From: Antarctobacter albus | GTDB lineage: Bacteria; Pseudomonadota; Alphaproteobacteria; Rhodobacterales; Rhodobacteraceae | Direction of reading: 5' to 3' | DNA length: 64,000 nucleotides | NCBI RefSeq assembly: GCF_900101505.1 | Contig: NZ_FMZI01000002.1 | Location: 310,001-374,000, forward strand | Shown: one piece after another, positions 1-10,553 of the stretch | Layout of the letters: every line of letters begins with the position of its first letter | Numbering within the stretch: the first letter of the stretch is position 1 | Translations under genes and position numbers: made by a program | The notes under the pieces: generated by a model | Told to the model about the DNA's origin: nothing | What the model saw: the letters and a program-made list of their open reading frames with translations, nothing else | The model's database searches: none

Positions 1-1
1 G

Positions 2-172
2 CATTTCGTCATGTGGTGGGTGCCCGAGGGACATCAGCCGACGCTGGACGAAGCGCTGGAACGACTGGAGATGCGCAAGACGCAGGGCGACACGGATGCG
101 GCCTTTGGCTGGTCCTACTTGCCGCAGGCGCAGATGTGGCGTGCAAGGCACTGTACGCCCGAGACCGTGTGA
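2..172 (+). CDS. DUF3291-like protein, C-terminal fragment cut by window start
   Basis: An open frame enters from the left edge and ends at TGA 170-172, giving about 56 C-terminal residues. It contains a WWVP-GH-PT-DEA-ERLE stretch that I recognise from DUF3291 proteins, where a similar phrase lies near the C-terminus. The function of that family is not established, and the N-terminal part lies outside the window. No enzyme activity can be claimed. The assignment rests on a short motif, so confidence is moderate. Confidence 0.5.
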   Translation, partial: HFVMWWVPEGHQPTLDEALERLEMRKTQGDTDAAFGWSYLPQAQMWRARHCTPETV

Positions 173-345
173 CGCCAGTTGTGCCTTGCCCATGTTTCCT
201 TCGGTTGCCGTCATCGTGGCAGGCCGTCGCTCACGGGGCGGGGCGCCCGCTCCTTGACCTCTTGCCCCGCAGGCGCGACAGTGCGCGGCACGCGTGGGCC
301 GGGTGTGGCGGGCGCGCGATGCGAGCAGAAAAGACACGGGTTGGA

Positions 346-681
346 ATGATGAAACGGATTTTGGGAACGGCGGTGCTGATCGCGGCGCTGGCGCCCGTGG
401 CGCAGGCGGAAACCGTCCGCTCCAAGAGCTTCGTGGGCGATATTCAGCGCCGCGCGGTGACGATGCAGGCCCGTGACGGATCGGGCTCTGCCCAGGCGCT
501 GCAGGCCTATGTCAGCGTGACCACGGTTGCCGGGGTGGTTCCCGCGCAGGCACAGATCCAGGCCGCCGGAGCCTTTGCCGCCAAGGCCGGGTGTCGCGAT
601 GCGCGCGCCCTGACCACGATTCTGGCCGGGGTGACGGCCAAGGCAGCCGAGTTCGAGGTACTGTGCCGGGGAGGCCAATAA
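346..681 (+). CDS. small secreted protein of unknown function
   Basis: A 111-residue protein. I chose the tandem ATGATG at 346 because it begins a clear signal peptide (MMKRI, hydrophobic core, AQA cleavage site near residue 20). The longer in-frame version would start at 13 without one. The mature part is about 90 residues with two cysteines near the C-terminus and no domain I recognise. Its stop is followed after one base by the next lipoprotein gene, so the two are probably cotranscribed. It lies in the accessory-rich stretch before nuoG. It is likely periplasmic; its role is unknown. Confidence 0.65.
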   Translation: MMKRILGTAVLIAALAPVAQAETVRSKSFVGDIQRRAVTMQARDGSGSAQALQAYVSVTTVAGVVPAQAQIQAAGAFAAKAGCRDARALTTILAGVTAKAAEFEVLCRGGQ

Positions 682-682
682 G

Positions 683-1033
683 ATGATGACTCGCGTGTTG
701 TGCATTCTGGCCCTCGCGGCCACACTCGGGGGCTGCGGTCGCGCCGGGATCTTCAAGTCGGACCAGCCGATGTTCGACGGTCAGCGCTTTCGCACGGTGG
801 TAAAGACCGAACGCAAGAACCGGCAGGTCTTTGCCGTGACGGTTCACCAGGTATCGAAATCGGTGGAGGGCGCGCGCGCTGCGGCAGATTACAAGGCGAA
901 GCAGCACTGTATCCAGTATTTCGGCACCTCCGAGATCGACTGGACCGTTGCGCCGGATGCCGACGGGCAGAGCCTGCGCATCGTGGACAACACCCTGACT
1001 TTCCGGGGGAGCTGTCACGACGAGGCGGCCTGA
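683..1033 (+). CDS. putative lipoprotein, unknown function
   Basis: A 116-residue protein beginning MMTRVL with a short hydrophobic segment ending in the lipobox LGGC (Cys18), so it should be lipid-anchored in the envelope. The mature part has two further cysteines, roughly residues 75 and 111, that could form a disulfide. It begins one base after the stop of the upstream secreted-protein gene, which suggests translational coupling. No known domain is visible. Small lipoproteins of this kind occur as extra reading frames in Rhodobacteraceae nuo loci, but a link to complex I is only inference from position. Confidence 0.65.
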   Translation: MMTRVLCILALAATLGGCGRAGIFKSDQPMFDGQRFRTVVKTERKNRQVFAVTVHQVSKSVEGARAAADYKAKQHCIQYFGTSEIDWTVAPDADGQSLRIVDNTLTFRGSCHDEAA

Positions 1034-1159
1034 GGCGCGCAAGGGGGCGCCGGATGCGTGGATCCTTGCCGAAACAGAGGCCTGCGGGGGCCGGATATTG
1101 AATATCCGCCCCCTCTGCCCCCACCTCAAGGGCACCAGTCTGAAAACGGAGAGCCGCGT

Positions 1160-1552
1160 ATGCGCCTGATTCTCACTTCCATCGTCTGCATGACCCTGGC
1201 CCTGCCGGCCGTGGCCAAGCCGCCCCTGCGCGAGGTCAGCGAAATTGACGACGGTCTGATGGCGATCGCGATCGCGGACGAGATCCGCAAGAATTGCGAC
1301 GACCTGCAGCCGCGCATGGTGCGGGCGTATCGCCAGATCAAGGCGCTTGAGAAACGCGCCAAGGCCCTGGGCTACTCCGAGACCGAGATCGACGACTATG
1401 TGAAGTCCGACAAGGAAAAGAAACGGATGCGCGGCAAGGCCGAGACCTGGCTGGCCTCAAAGGGGGTCAATCCCAAGGACACGCGCGCCCTGTGCAAGTT
1501 CGGTCGGGACGACATTTCGCGCGGCGGGCCTGTCGGTTACTTCCTGCGCTGA
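1160..1552 (+). CDS. DUF5333-like secreted protein in nuo locus
   Basis: A 130-residue protein starting at ATG 1160 (MRLILTS), with a signal peptide ending near AVAKP. The mature part is charged and helical, with motifs such as EIRKNCDDLQPR and a C-terminal CKFGRDDISRGG. I recognise this as the DUF5333 type seen just before nuoG in Rhodobacteraceae nuo operons. An upstream in-frame start at 1058 is rejected because it would bury the signal peptide. Two conserved-looking cysteines may pair in the periplasm. Function unknown; a complex I assembly or accessory role is speculation from synteny. Confidence 0.65.
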   Translation: MRLILTSIVCMTLALPAVAKPPLREVSEIDDGLMAIAIADEIRKNCDDLQPRMVRAYRQIKALEKRAKALGYSETEIDDYVKSDKEKKRMRGKAETWLASKGVNPKDTRALCKFGRDDISRGGPVGYFLR

Positions 1553-1592
1553 GTCGCGTCCGGGCCGCTAACAGGCGGTACACATTCAACTT

Positions 1593-1604
1593 TTGTGATC
1601 ACAA
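1593..1604. promoter_or_regulatory. 12-bp perfect palindrome upstream of nuoG
   Basis: TTGTGATCACAA is a perfect 12-bp inverted repeat in the 212-bp gap between the DUF5333 gene and nuoG. It resembles compact operator half-sites joined without a spacer, but it lacks the 4-6 bp spacer of canonical FNR or CRP sites. It lies just 5' of a terminator-like hairpin. It may be an operator for transcription into nuoG; the regulator cannot be named. Confidence 0.3.
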
Positions 1605-1605
1605 T

Positions 1606-1647
1606 GGCGCGGTGTGCGGGGAAAACTCGTGCGCCGCGTCGTTTTTT
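1606..1647 (+). terminator. hairpin plus T-tract before nuoG
   Basis: A GC-rich hairpin, arms about 1606-1617 and 1629-1640 with G-U pairs, is followed by six T residues at 1642-1647. This has the form of a Rho-independent terminator. Its position inside the nuo locus suggests either partial termination (attenuation) before nuoG or a boundary where nuoG onward has its own promoter. Confidence 0.5.
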
Positions 1648-1764
1648 CCTGCCTTTTCGCTGCACCTGCATCTGGTAACGTCCGGCGGACCACGATAGAA
1701 CCCCGAGGACTGCGGCCTGCCTGCCAGCGGGCGCTGCCAGCCGAAGAACGGGAGAGGCTCAGGC

Positions 1765-3750
<1,986 letters not shown>

Positions 3751-3751
3751 C

Positions 3752-4147
3752 TTGCGCGGACTGGCGATCATAACACTTCTGGTGATTGCCACCGGGCTGT
3801 CGGCCTGCACCGAAGAGGCCGCCTCTGACGCGCCTTTCACGCCCAGCTATGCCGGGATCGAAACCCGGCTTCTGGATGGCGATCTGGTGCAGTTCGAGGT
3901 CGAGATGCGCGGCGCCCGCGACGAGGGCGACGTGAAGGATTATGCCGAATGCGCAGCCGCGCAATACGCGCTGATCCGGGGTTACGGTTTTGCGCGTCAT
4001 TTGCGCACGACCGTTTACGAAGAGGGTGGCCTATGGCGTGGAGATGCGGTTTACACCATCTCGGCAGCGCTGCCCCCAGGGCTCAAGACCATCGACGCCG
4101 AAGTGGCGGCGCTGGCCTGTGCCGAGAACGGAATACCGATGGTGTGA
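3752..4147 (+). CDS. putative lipoprotein between nuoG and nuoH (TTG start)
   Basis: A 131-residue protein that starts at TTG 3752, one base after the nuoG stop; no ATG is available before the signal sequence. The N-terminus is a hydrophobic stretch ending in LSAC (Cys19), a lipobox. The mature part has a paired-cysteine pattern and a motif [18 protein letters not shown]. It ends seven bases before nuoH, so it is embedded in the operon. The family is not recognised. The weak start codon and absent ribosome site suggest low expression coupled to nuoG. A role at complex I is inferred only from position. Confidence 0.6.
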   Translation: MRGLAIITLLVIATGLSACTEEAASDAPFTPSYAGIETRLLDGDLVQFEVEMRGARDEGDVKDYAECAAAQYALIRGYGFARHLRTTVYEEGGLWRGDAVYTISAALPPGLKTIDAEVAALACAENGIPMV

Positions 4148-4154
4148 GGACCTG

Positions 4155-5192
4155 ATGGAAAACTTCTTCGCCACGCCTCTGGGCACCTTTGTCATCATCT
4201 TCGCGCAATGCCTTGCGGTGCTGGGCTTCGTGATGGTGTCGCTGCTCTTCCTCGTCTACGGCGACCGCAAGATCTGGGCCGCGGTCCAGATGCGGCGCGG
4301 TCCGAACGTGGTGGGCATCTACGGCCTGCTGCAGACCGTGGCCGACGCGCTGAAATACGTCGTCAAGGAAGTGGTGATCCCGGCAGGGTCGGACCGAACG
4401 GTCTTCATGCTGGCACCGCTGACAAGTTTCGTGTTGGCGATGATCGCCTGGGCGGTGATCCCCTTCGGCGACACTTGGGTCCTGTCCGACATCAACGTGG
4501 CGATCCTCTATGTCTTCGCGGTGTCCTCGCTCGAGGTTTACGGCGTGATCATGGGGGGCTGGGCCTCGAACTCGAAATACCCCTTCCTCGGGTCGCTGCG
4601 CTCGGCGGCACAGATGATCTCCTACGAGGTCTCCATCGGCCTGATCATCATCGGTGTCATCATCTCGACCGGATCGATGAACTTCGGTGACATCGTGGAC
4701 GCGCAGGACGGCGCTTATGGTTTCTTCAGCTGGTACTGGCTGCCGCATTTCCCGATGGTCTTCCTGTTCTTCATCTCGGCCCTGGCCGAGACCAACCGCC
4801 CGCCCTTCGACCTGCCGGAGGCGGAATCGGAACTGGTGGCCGGTTACCAGGTGGAATATTCGGCAACGCCCTTCCTGCTGTTCATGGCCGGTGAATACAT
4901 CGCCATCTTCCTGATGTGTGCGCTGACCACGCTGCTGTTCTTCGGCGGCTGGCTGTCGCCGATCCCGGGTCTGCCGGACGGGGCACTGTGGATGGTCGGC
5001 AAGATGGCGTTCTTCTTCTTCATCTTCGCGATGGTGAAGGCGATCACGCCGCGTTACCGCTACGACCAGTTGATGCGCCTTGGCTGGAAGGTCTTCCTGC
5101 CGTTCTCGCTGGTCTGGGTGGTCTTCGTTGCCTTCGCCGCGAAATTCGGCTGGTTCTTCGACGGCTATGCCCGCTGGGTGACCGGGGGCTGA
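4155..5192 (+). CDS. nuoH: NADH-quinone oxidoreductase subunit H
   Basis: A 345-residue integral membrane subunit (ND1 homologue) that helps form the quinone-binding chamber of complex I. ATG 4155 gives the expected N-terminus MENFFATPL; the frame is open further upstream, but that would overlap the lipoprotein gene and add non-conserved sequence. Family hallmarks include [19 protein letters not shown] in the first cytoplasmic loop and [25 protein letters not shown] in the quinone-site loop. About eight membrane segments are visible. Operon neighbours are nuoG upstream and nuoI downstream, separated by one small unknown gene. Confidence 0.97.
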   Translation: MENFFATPLGTFVIIFAQCLAVLGFVMVSLLFLVYGDRKIWAAVQMRRGPNVVGIYGLLQTVADALKYVVKEVVIPAGSDRTVFMLAPLTSFVLAMIAWAVIPFGDTWVLSDINVAILYVFAVSSLEVYGVIMGGWASNSKYPFLGSLRSAAQMISYEVSIGLIIIGVIISTGSMNFGDIVDAQDGAYGFFSWYWLPHFPMVFLFFISALAETNRPPFDLPEAESELVAGYQVEYSATPFLLFMAGEYIAIFLMCALTTLLFFGGWLSPIPGLPDGALWMVGKMAFFFFIFAMVKAITPRYRYDQLMRLGWKVFLPFSLVWVVFVAFAAKFGWFFDGYARWVTGG

Positions 5193-5248
5193 ATTGGTGA
5201 CGTTTCGGAAACATATCGTTTCGGACAGCCAGCTGAGGGGAGGGCGCC

Positions 5249-5581
5249 ATGTCTGACCTCAAGAGCGCGATCCTGGATGCGAAATACATCGACATGATCG
5301 ATCTCGGTGATTTCGTCGTCCGCGACACCGGGCTGCCGGACGTGGACAGCGACGGAAATCTGATGCCGCAGGCCACGGAGATTGCCGCCGCGATCTTTCG
5401 CTGGGCGGCGGACATGCAGGCGGCCGAGGCCGCGCGCGCCGAACAGGCCGATCCGGCGCCGGAGACATCCGGCCCCGAGGCAACCAAGGAATACGATGAG
5501 CAGGGCGATCCGGGGACGGATGCGCCCACGGCCGCAAAGCTGGAGGCCGAATTGCACAAGCTGGCACAGGAGCAAGGATAG
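5249..5581 (+). CDS. acidic small protein of unknown function between nuoH and nuoI
   Basis: A 110-residue protein with a strong ribosome site (GGGGAGGG) before ATG 5249. The first half is ordered in appearance ([24 protein letters not shown]). The second half is Ala/Glu/Pro-rich and probably disordered, with a short helical end. It is strongly acidic and has no signal or membrane segment, so it is cytoplasmic. The stop precedes nuoI by one base. I do not recognise the family. Codon use matches its neighbours, so it is a real resident of the operon rather than a chance frame. Confidence 0.6.
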   Translation: MSDLKSAILDAKYIDMIDLGDFVVRDTGLPDVDSDGNLMPQATEIAAAIFRWAADMQAAEAARAEQADPAPETSGPEATKEYDEQGDPGTDAPTAAKLEAELHKLAQEQG

Positions 5582-5582
5582 A

Positions 5583-6077
5583 ATGGCGACCATCGACTAC
5601 GGCCGGGCCGCGAAATACTTTCTGCTCGCGGATTTCGTGAAGGGGTTTCAGCTGGGCCTGAAATACTTCTTCGCGCCCAAGGCCACGGTGAACTACCCGC
5701 ACGAGAAAGGCCCGCTGAGCCCCAGGTTCCGCGGCGAACACGCGCTGCGCCGCTATCCCAACGGCGAGGAACGCTGCATTGCCTGCAAGCTCTGCGAGGC
5801 GATCTGCCCGGCGCAGGCCATCACCATCGACGCCGAGCCGCGTGACGACGGCAGCCGCCGTACCACGCGCTACGACATCGACATGACGAAATGCATCTAC
5901 TGTGGCTTCTGCCAGGAAGCCTGCCCGGTGGATGCGATCGTCGAAGGCCCGAACTTCGAGTTCTCGACCGAAACCCGCGAAGAACTTTACTACGACAAGG
6001 CCAAGCTGCTGGAAAACGGCGAACGCTGGGAAGCCGAAATTGCCCGCAACCTCGAACTGGACGCCCCGTACCGCTGA
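5583..6077 (+). CDS. nuoI: NADH-quinone oxidoreductase subunit I
   Basis: A 164-residue 2x[4Fe-4S] ferredoxin-like subunit linking the peripheral arm to the membrane arm of complex I. Two complete cluster motifs are present, [12 protein letters not shown] and [12 protein letters not shown], each CxxCxxCxxxCP. The N-terminal amphipathic region ([16 protein letters not shown]) is the usual membrane-contact part. ATG 5583 starts one base after the preceding stop; the longer frame from 5382 is overlap with the upstream gene. Length matches the family. Confidence 0.97.
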   Translation: MATIDYGRAAKYFLLADFVKGFQLGLKYFFAPKATVNYPHEKGPLSPRFRGEHALRRYPNGEERCIACKLCEAICPAQAITIDAEPRDDGSRRTTRYDIDMTKCIYCGFCQEACPVDAIVEGPNFEFSTETREELYYDKAKLLENGERWEAEIARNLELDAPYR

Positions 6078-6083
6078 CCCGAG

Positions 6084-6581
6084 ATGATCAGAGCCGCCGC
6101 CATCATACTTATCCTTGCCGCCCCGGCCACGGGCGCCCAGACGATTGTCGAGGGCGGTCCGGAATGGCTGGACAAGCGCGCCGAGGTTTTTTCCTCGGTC
6201 TGCATGGCCGCGGCGCCGGATTTTGCGGCCTTTGACGCAAAGGCAGAGGCGGCCGGCCTGGAACGGATAGAGCAGGGTTGGCACCTGCCGCCCGAGGCAT
6301 TTCTCAGCCTTCGCGCGCACGACGGGTTCTGCAGTTGCTTCATGACCGTGGGGGCGCCGGACCAGACCGAAATGGTCGGGGCCATCTTTGGCCGCCTGAT
6401 GCAGGACTGGGGGGCGTCTTTTACCGGCAAGGCTGAAGGGCTGGCCAATGTCGCGCCATTCCAGCGGGATGGGATCGAGGCGGTTTCGATCCTCGAACCG
6501 CGCAAGATTGACGGCCAGAACTGGCTGTCCGCGCGGGTCACGGTCTTTGGTGCCTGTCCCGACGGGGAGGGCGGCCAATGA
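6084..6581 (+). CDS. secreted protein of unknown function in nuo operon
   Basis: A 165-residue protein with a signal peptide (MIRAAAIILILAAPATGAQ). The mature part has three cysteines, including a CSC pair near residue 85 in a GFCSCFM phrase. No domain is recognised. It begins six bases after nuoI, and its TGA overlaps the ATG of the next small gene, so it belongs to the same transcript. It is probably periplasmic. It does not resemble any of the 14 Nuo subunits. Confidence 0.6.
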   Translation: MIRAAAIILILAAPATGAQTIVEGGPEWLDKRAEVFSSVCMAAAPDFAAFDAKAEAAGLERIEQGWHLPPEAFLSLRAHDGFCSCFMTVGAPDQTEMVGAIFGRLMQDWGASFTGKAEGLANVAPFQRDGIEAVSILEPRKIDGQNWLSARVTVFGACPDGEGGQ

Positions 6582-6745
6582 GCAAGACGCACACGCGCCT
6601 CGACGGTTTTCTGAAGGCCGCTGAACACAAGGCGCAAGCCCTGTCCGACTGGTCGGATCGCGCCACAGCCATGGTCGATATACTGAGCCGGCGGATCGAC
6701 AACTCTGTCGATAAGGCGCTGGCCGCCAAGGAGGGCCGGACATGA
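6578..6745 (+). CDS. 55-residue protein of unknown function
   Basis: A short frame from ATG 6578 to TGA 6743-6745 overlaps both neighbours by 4 bp (ATGA at each end), a strong sign of translational coupling. The 55-residue product (MSKTHTRLDGFLKAAEHK...) looks like one long amphipathic helix rich in Lys, Ala and Asp, with a phasin-like flavour but no clear family. It has no signal peptide or membrane segment. The downstream partner is a carboxymuconolactone-decarboxylase-like protein. I call it real because of its fit between neighbours. Confidence 0.55.
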   Translation: MSKTHTRLDGFLKAAEHKAQALSDWSDRATAMVDILSRRIDNSVDKALAAKEGRT

Positions 6746-7149
6746 GCGAGAACAAGACCCCCTTCGAGCTGATGATGGCCCAGGCCCAGGAAATGGCCAA
6801 GGCCTTCAATCCGGCCATGAGCAGTTTTGACCCCAAGGGCTTTGAAAAGCTCTGGCCGACCATGTCCAAGGACGCGATGGAGATGTGGTTCGGCAAGGGT
6901 ATTTCCAAGCAGGGGTTGGACGCCAAGACGCGCCTGCTGCTGACCCTGTCGGGTCTGACCATGCAGGGCGCGCAGGCCGAAACACCGTTCCGTCTGACCG
7001 TGCGCCACGCGCTCGAGGCAGGCGCGACCTCTGAAGAAATCGCCGAGACCATTGGACATATGTCGATGTTCGCAGGCATTCCGGCGATGACCCGCGCAAT
7101 GGAACTTGCGCGCGAAGTCATCAATGAAAACAAGGATGACGAGACATGA
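6742..7149 (+). CDS. carboxymuconolactone decarboxylase-like protein
   Basis: A 135-residue protein of the CMD/AhpD-like fold. The central helices contain [20 protein letters not shown] and [28 protein letters not shown], typical of the family in residue spacing. The two catalytic cysteines of AhpD peroxidases are absent, so peroxidase activity is unlikely; the gamma-carboxymuconolactone reaction is also unproven. It overlaps the 55-residue gene upstream and nuoJ downstream by 4 bp each. Its presence inside nuo is unusual and might indicate a small-molecule or redox accessory role. Confidence 0.75.
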   Translation: MSENKTPFELMMAQAQEMAKAFNPAMSSFDPKGFEKLWPTMSKDAMEMWFGKGISKQGLDAKTRLLLTLSGLTMQGAQAETPFRLTVRHALEAGATSEEIAETIGHMSMFAGIPAMTRAMELAREVINENKDDET

Positions 7150-7748
7150 TGGTCTTTGCCTTCTACCTCTTCGCACTCGGCGCCATCGCGGGCGGGTTGT
7201 TCACCGTGGTCAGCCGCAACCCGGTGCACTCGGTGCTCTGGCTGATCCTGGCCTTCCTGTCGTCTGCGGGGCTCTTCGTGCTGATGGGCGCGGAATTCGT
7301 CGCCATGCTGCTGGTCATCGTCTACGTCGGCGCGGTCGCGGTGCTGTTCCTGTTCGTCGTCATGATGCTGGATGTCGATTTCGCAGAGCTGAAGGCGGAA
7401 ATGGCGCGTTATATGCCGCTGGCCCTGCTGATCGGGCTGGTGATCCTGATGCAGCTGGCGATGGCCTTTGGCGCCTGGCAGGCCTCGGACATGGCGGCGG
7501 GCCAACTGGCCCAGCCGACGCCCGAGGGCATGCACAACACCCAGGCGCTGGGGATGATCCTCTATGACGAGTACTTCCTGCTGTTCCAGCTGGCCGGCCT
7601 GATCCTGCTGGTCGCCATGATCGGTGCCATCGTGCTGACGCTGCGCCACCGCCAGGACGTCAAGCGCCAGGACATCCTGGCCCAGATGTACCGCGATCCG
7701 GCCAAGGCGATGGAGCTGAAGGACGTGAAACCGGGGCAGGGGCTTTGA
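7146..7748 (+). CDS. nuoJ: NADH-quinone oxidoreductase subunit J
   Basis: A 200-residue membrane subunit (ND6 homologue) with five hydrophobic segments. The third helix carries the conserved [26 protein letters not shown] region, the hinge helix of complex I coupling. The start codon overlaps the previous stop (ATGA). The C-terminal tail is hydrophilic and cytoplasmic. It is followed by a small membrane gene and then nuoK, the usual J-K order with an insertion. Confidence 0.97.
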   Translation: MMVFAFYLFALGAIAGGLFTVVSRNPVHSVLWLILAFLSSAGLFVLMGAEFVAMLLVIVYVGAVAVLFLFVVMMLDVDFAELKAEMARYMPLALLIGLVILMQLAMAFGAWQASDMAAGQLAQPTPEGMHNTQALGMILYDEYFLLFQLAGLILLVAMIGAIVLTLRHRQDVKRQDILAQMYRDPAKAMELKDVKPGQGL

Positions 7749-7939
7749 GCGGGTTCTGGGACGTGGTCCTGTCCCCGACGGGATTGGTCCTCTACGCCGG
7801 GTTCTGGGCCTTCAAGATCGTGGCCGGTGCCTGGGTCCTGCGGCGGGCCATGCTGCTGCTTCCGGTGCGGGCGCAGGTCTGGACAGAGGACCGGCTGGCC
7901 CGGCTGAAACTGCGGGGCCTCCGCCGCCCTTTGGGATGA
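7745..7939 (+). CDS. small membrane protein after nuoJ (TTG start)
   Basis: A 64-residue protein whose likely start is TTG 7745, overlapping the nuoJ stop (TTGA). It has one or two hydrophobic segments (roughly residues 8-30 and 34-44) and a basic C-terminus. No known family is recognised. It is followed by a 175-bp stretch of palindromic repeats before nuoK. The coupling and membrane character make it plausible as an expressed gene, but the weak start keeps confidence moderate. Confidence 0.45.
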   Translation: MSGFWDVVLSPTGLVLYAGFWAFKIVAGAWVLRRAMLLLPVRAQVWTEDRLARLKLRGLRRPLG

Positions 7940-7969
7940 CCCGCCCGGCGCGGGAGAGACAGACAAGAG

Positions 7970-7990
7970 GTCCCGGATCAGGTCCGGGAC
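7970..7990. repeat. palindromic intergenic repeat, copy 1
   Basis: Arms GTCCCGGA (7970-7977) and TCCGGGAC (7983-7990) form a perfect 8-bp stem with loop TCAGG. A second copy with the same layout is at 38427-38447. The surrounding 7940-8114 gap between the small membrane gene and nuoK also holds another hairpin near 8050-8072. It appears to be a patch of short repeats rather than coding DNA. Confidence 0.65.
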
Positions 7991-8114
7991 AGGGGGCGCA
8001 AGGCCCCGCAGGGCCCGCAGCGAGACGGGCCACAAGAGCGAAAGAGGGCCCCGGCACCAGCGCGGGGCACGATTTGGAAGACCAAAAGCGGGCAAAACGC
8101 CCGGAGGGACGCAC

Positions 8115-8420
8115 ATGATCGGATTGGAACATTACCTGACGGTGGCGGCGGTGCTTTTCGTCATCGGCATCTTCGGGCTCTTCCTGAACCGCAAGAACGT
8201 CATCATCCTGCTGATGAGCATCGAGCTGATGCTGCTGGCAGTGAACATCAACCTCGTCGCCTTCTCGACCCATCTGGGCGACCTGGTGGGGCAGGTCTTT
8301 ACCCTCTTCGTGCTGACCGTCGCCGCCGCCGAGGCCGCCATCGGCCTGGCGATCCTGGTCTGCTTCTTCCGCAACCGCGGCACCATCGCCGTGGAAGACG
8401 TCAACGTGATGAAAGGCTAA
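8115..8420 (+). CDS. nuoK: NADH-quinone oxidoreductase subunit K
   Basis: A 101-residue membrane subunit (ND4L homologue) with three transmembrane helices. The conserved glutamate in helix 2 lies in the [13 protein letters not shown] motif, which is essential for proton pumping in the family. The length is exactly typical. A ribosome site (GGAGG) precedes ATG 8115. nuoL follows after six bases. The gap upstream contains palindromic repeats, so some processing or polarity between nuoJ and nuoK is possible. Confidence 0.97.
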   Translation: MIGLEHYLTVAAVLFVIGIFGLFLNRKNVIILLMSIELMLLAVNINLVAFSTHLGDLVGQVFTLFVLTVAAAEAAIGLAILVCFFRNRGTIAVEDVNVMKG

Positions 8421-8426
8421 AGCCTC

Positions 8427-10553
8427 ATGGAGAGCATCATCCTCTTTGCGCCCCTCGCGGGCGCCCTGATCGCGGGCTTTGGCTGGAAGCTGACCGGCAT
8501 CCGCGGTGCCCAGTGGATCACCACCGGCCTGCTGTTCCTGGCCTGTGCCTTTTCCTGGATCACCTTCTTTACCCACGGTCCGGACACCCAGCACATACAG
8601 ATCATGCGCTGGATCGAAAGCGGCACGCTGTCGACCGACTGGTCGATCCGGCTGGACCGGCTGACCTCGATCATGCTGATCGTCGTGACCACGGTCTCGG
8701 CGCTCGTGCACCTGTATTCCTTCGGCTATATGGCGCATGACGACAACTTCAAGGAAGGCGAGGAGAGCTACAAGCCACGCTTCTTCGCCTACCTGTCGTT
8801 CTTCACCTTCGCCATGCTGATGCTGGTGACCTCGGACAATCTGGTGCAGATGTTCTTTGGCTGGGAAGGCGTGGGCGTCGCCTCCTACCTGCTGATCGGC
8901 TTCTACTATCGCAAGCCCTCGGCCAATGCCGCCGCGATCAAGGCCTTCGTGGTCAACCGGGTCGGCGACTTCGGCTTTGCGCTGGGGATCTTCGCGCTGT
9001 TCTTCCTGACCGACAGCATCAAGTTCGACGACATCTTTGCCGCCGCGCCCGAGCTGGCGGAAACCCAGCTGACCTTCCTCTGGACCAGCTGGAACGCGGC
9101 CGAGCTGGTGGCCTTCCTGCTGTTCATCGGCGCGATGGGCAAATCGGCGCAGTTCATCCTGCACACCTGGCTTCCGGACGCGATGGAAGGCCCGACCCCC
9201 GTGTCGGCCCTGATCCACGCCGCAACGATGGTCACCGCAGGCGTTTTCCTGGTCTGCCGCATGTCGCCGATCATGGAATTCGCGCCGAACGCCACCGGTT
9301 TCATCACCTTCCTGGGCGCCACGACGGCCTTCTTTGCCGCCACCGTGGGCCTGGTACAGAACGACATCAAGCGCGTCATCGCCTATTCGACCTGTTCGCA
9401 GCTGGGCTACATGTTCGTGGCGGCGGGCGTGGGCGTCTACTCGGTCGCCATGTTCCACCTCTTCACGCATGCCTTCTTCAAGGCGATGCTCTTCCTGGGG
9501 GCCGGTTCCGTGATCCACGGCATGCACCACGAGCAGGACATGCGGAACTACGGCGGCCTGCGCAAGAAACTGCCCTATACCTTCTGGGCGATGATGATCG
9601 GCACGCTGGCCATCACCGGCGTCGGCATCCCACTGACCACCATCGGCTTTGCCGGGTTCCTGTCCAAGGACGCCGTGATCGAGAGCGCCTACGCGGGCAC
9701 CAACGGCGGCTTTGCCTTCTGGGCTCTGGTCATCGCGGCCCTGTTCACCAGCTTCTACAGCTGGCGTCTGATGTTCCTGACCTTCTACGGCAAGCCGCGC
9801 GGCGACAAGCACACGCATGAGCATGCCCACGAAAGCCCGACCGTCATGCTGGCCCCGCTGGCCGTGCTGGCGCTTGGCGCGGTCTTCTCGGGGATGATCT
9901 GGTACGGGTCGTTCTTCGGCAAGGAAGACTACGTCAACAAGTTCTTCGGCATTCCGGTCGCCGAGGCGGCAGAGCATGGCGAAGCCGCCGATGCGGGCCA
10001 TGCGGCGGCGGCGGACGCCGGCGACCATGCCGCACCGGCCGCCGACTACGGGGACGATCACGCCGCACCGGCGGGCGATCATGCGGCGGTCGCCGCTCCC
10101 GGGGCAGGAGCTATCTACATGGGCGCGGACAACCACGTCCTGCACGACGCGCACTATGTGCCGAAATGGGTCAAGGTCTCGCCCTTCATCGCCATGGTGA
10201 TCGGCTTTGTCGTGGCCTTCTGGTTCTACATCGTGAACCCGAAGCTGCCGGTCAAATTGGCCGAGAACCAGCGCCCGCTGTACCTGTTCCTGCTGAACAA
10301 GTGGTACATCGACGAGATCTACAACTTCCTCTTCGTCCGGCCCGCCTTTGCGCTGGGGCGCATCCTGTGGAAGGGCGGTGACGAGTCGATCATCAAGGGC
10401 GGCATCAACGGCCTTGCAATGGGGATCATCCCCTTCTTCACCCGGCTCGCAGGCCGGGCGCAGTCCGGTTACATCTTTACCTATGCCTTCTGGATGGTGA
10501 TCGGGATTGCGGTCTTCATCACCTGGATGACGCTCAGCGGAGGGGCACACTAA
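8427..10553 (+). CDS. nuoL: NADH-quinone oxidoreductase subunit L
   Basis: A 708-residue antiporter-like membrane subunit (ND5), the distal proton pump with the long lateral helix. Conserved elements include [19 protein letters not shown] and [24 protein letters not shown]. An insertion of about 50 residues near positions 511-563 is extremely rich in His, Ala and Asp (repeats of DHAAPA and similar) and lies in a loop between the core and the C-terminal helices. It ends with TAA sharing its last A with the nuoM ATG. Confidence 0.97.
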   Translation: MESIILFAPLAGALIAGFGWKLTGIRGAQWITTGLLFLACAFSWITFFTHGPDTQHIQIMRWIESGTLSTDWSIRLDRLTSIMLIVVTTVSALVHLYSFGYMAHDDNFKEGEESYKPRFFAYLSFFTFAMLMLVTSDNLVQMFFGWEGVGVASYLLIGFYYRKPSANAAAIKAFVVNRVGDFGFALGIFALFFLTDSIKFDDIFAAAPELAETQLTFLWTSWNAAELVAFLLFIGAMGKSAQFILHTWLPDAMEGPTPVSALIHAATMVTAGVFLVCRMSPIMEFAPNATGFITFLGATTAFFAATVGLVQNDIKRVIAYSTCSQLGYMFVAAGVGVYSVAMFHLFTHAFFKAMLFLGAGSVIHGMHHEQDMRNYGGLRKKLPYTFWAMMIGTLAITGVGIPLTTIGFAGFLSKDAVIESAYAGTNGGFAFWALVIAALFTSFYSWRLMFLTFYGKPRGDKHTHEHAHESPTVMLAPLAVLALGAVFSGMIWYGSFFGKEDYVNKFFGIPVAEAAEHGEAADAGHAAAADAGDHAAPAADYGDDHAAPAGDHAAVAAPGAGAIYMGADNHVLHDAHYVPKWVKVSPFIAMVIGFVVAFWFYIVNPKLPVKLAENQRPLYLFLLNKWYIDEIYNFLFVRPAFALGRILWKGGDESIIKGGINGLAMGIIPFFTRLAGRAQSGYIFTYAFWMVIGIAVFITWMTLSGGAH

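Noticed and set aside
7936-8118. 60-residue frame between the small membrane gene and nuoK with ATGA overlaps at both ends
   Set aside because: The sequence is low-complexity Gly/Pro/Arg and is made of palindromic repeats; the overlaps are likely chance. I treat it as a repeat patch.
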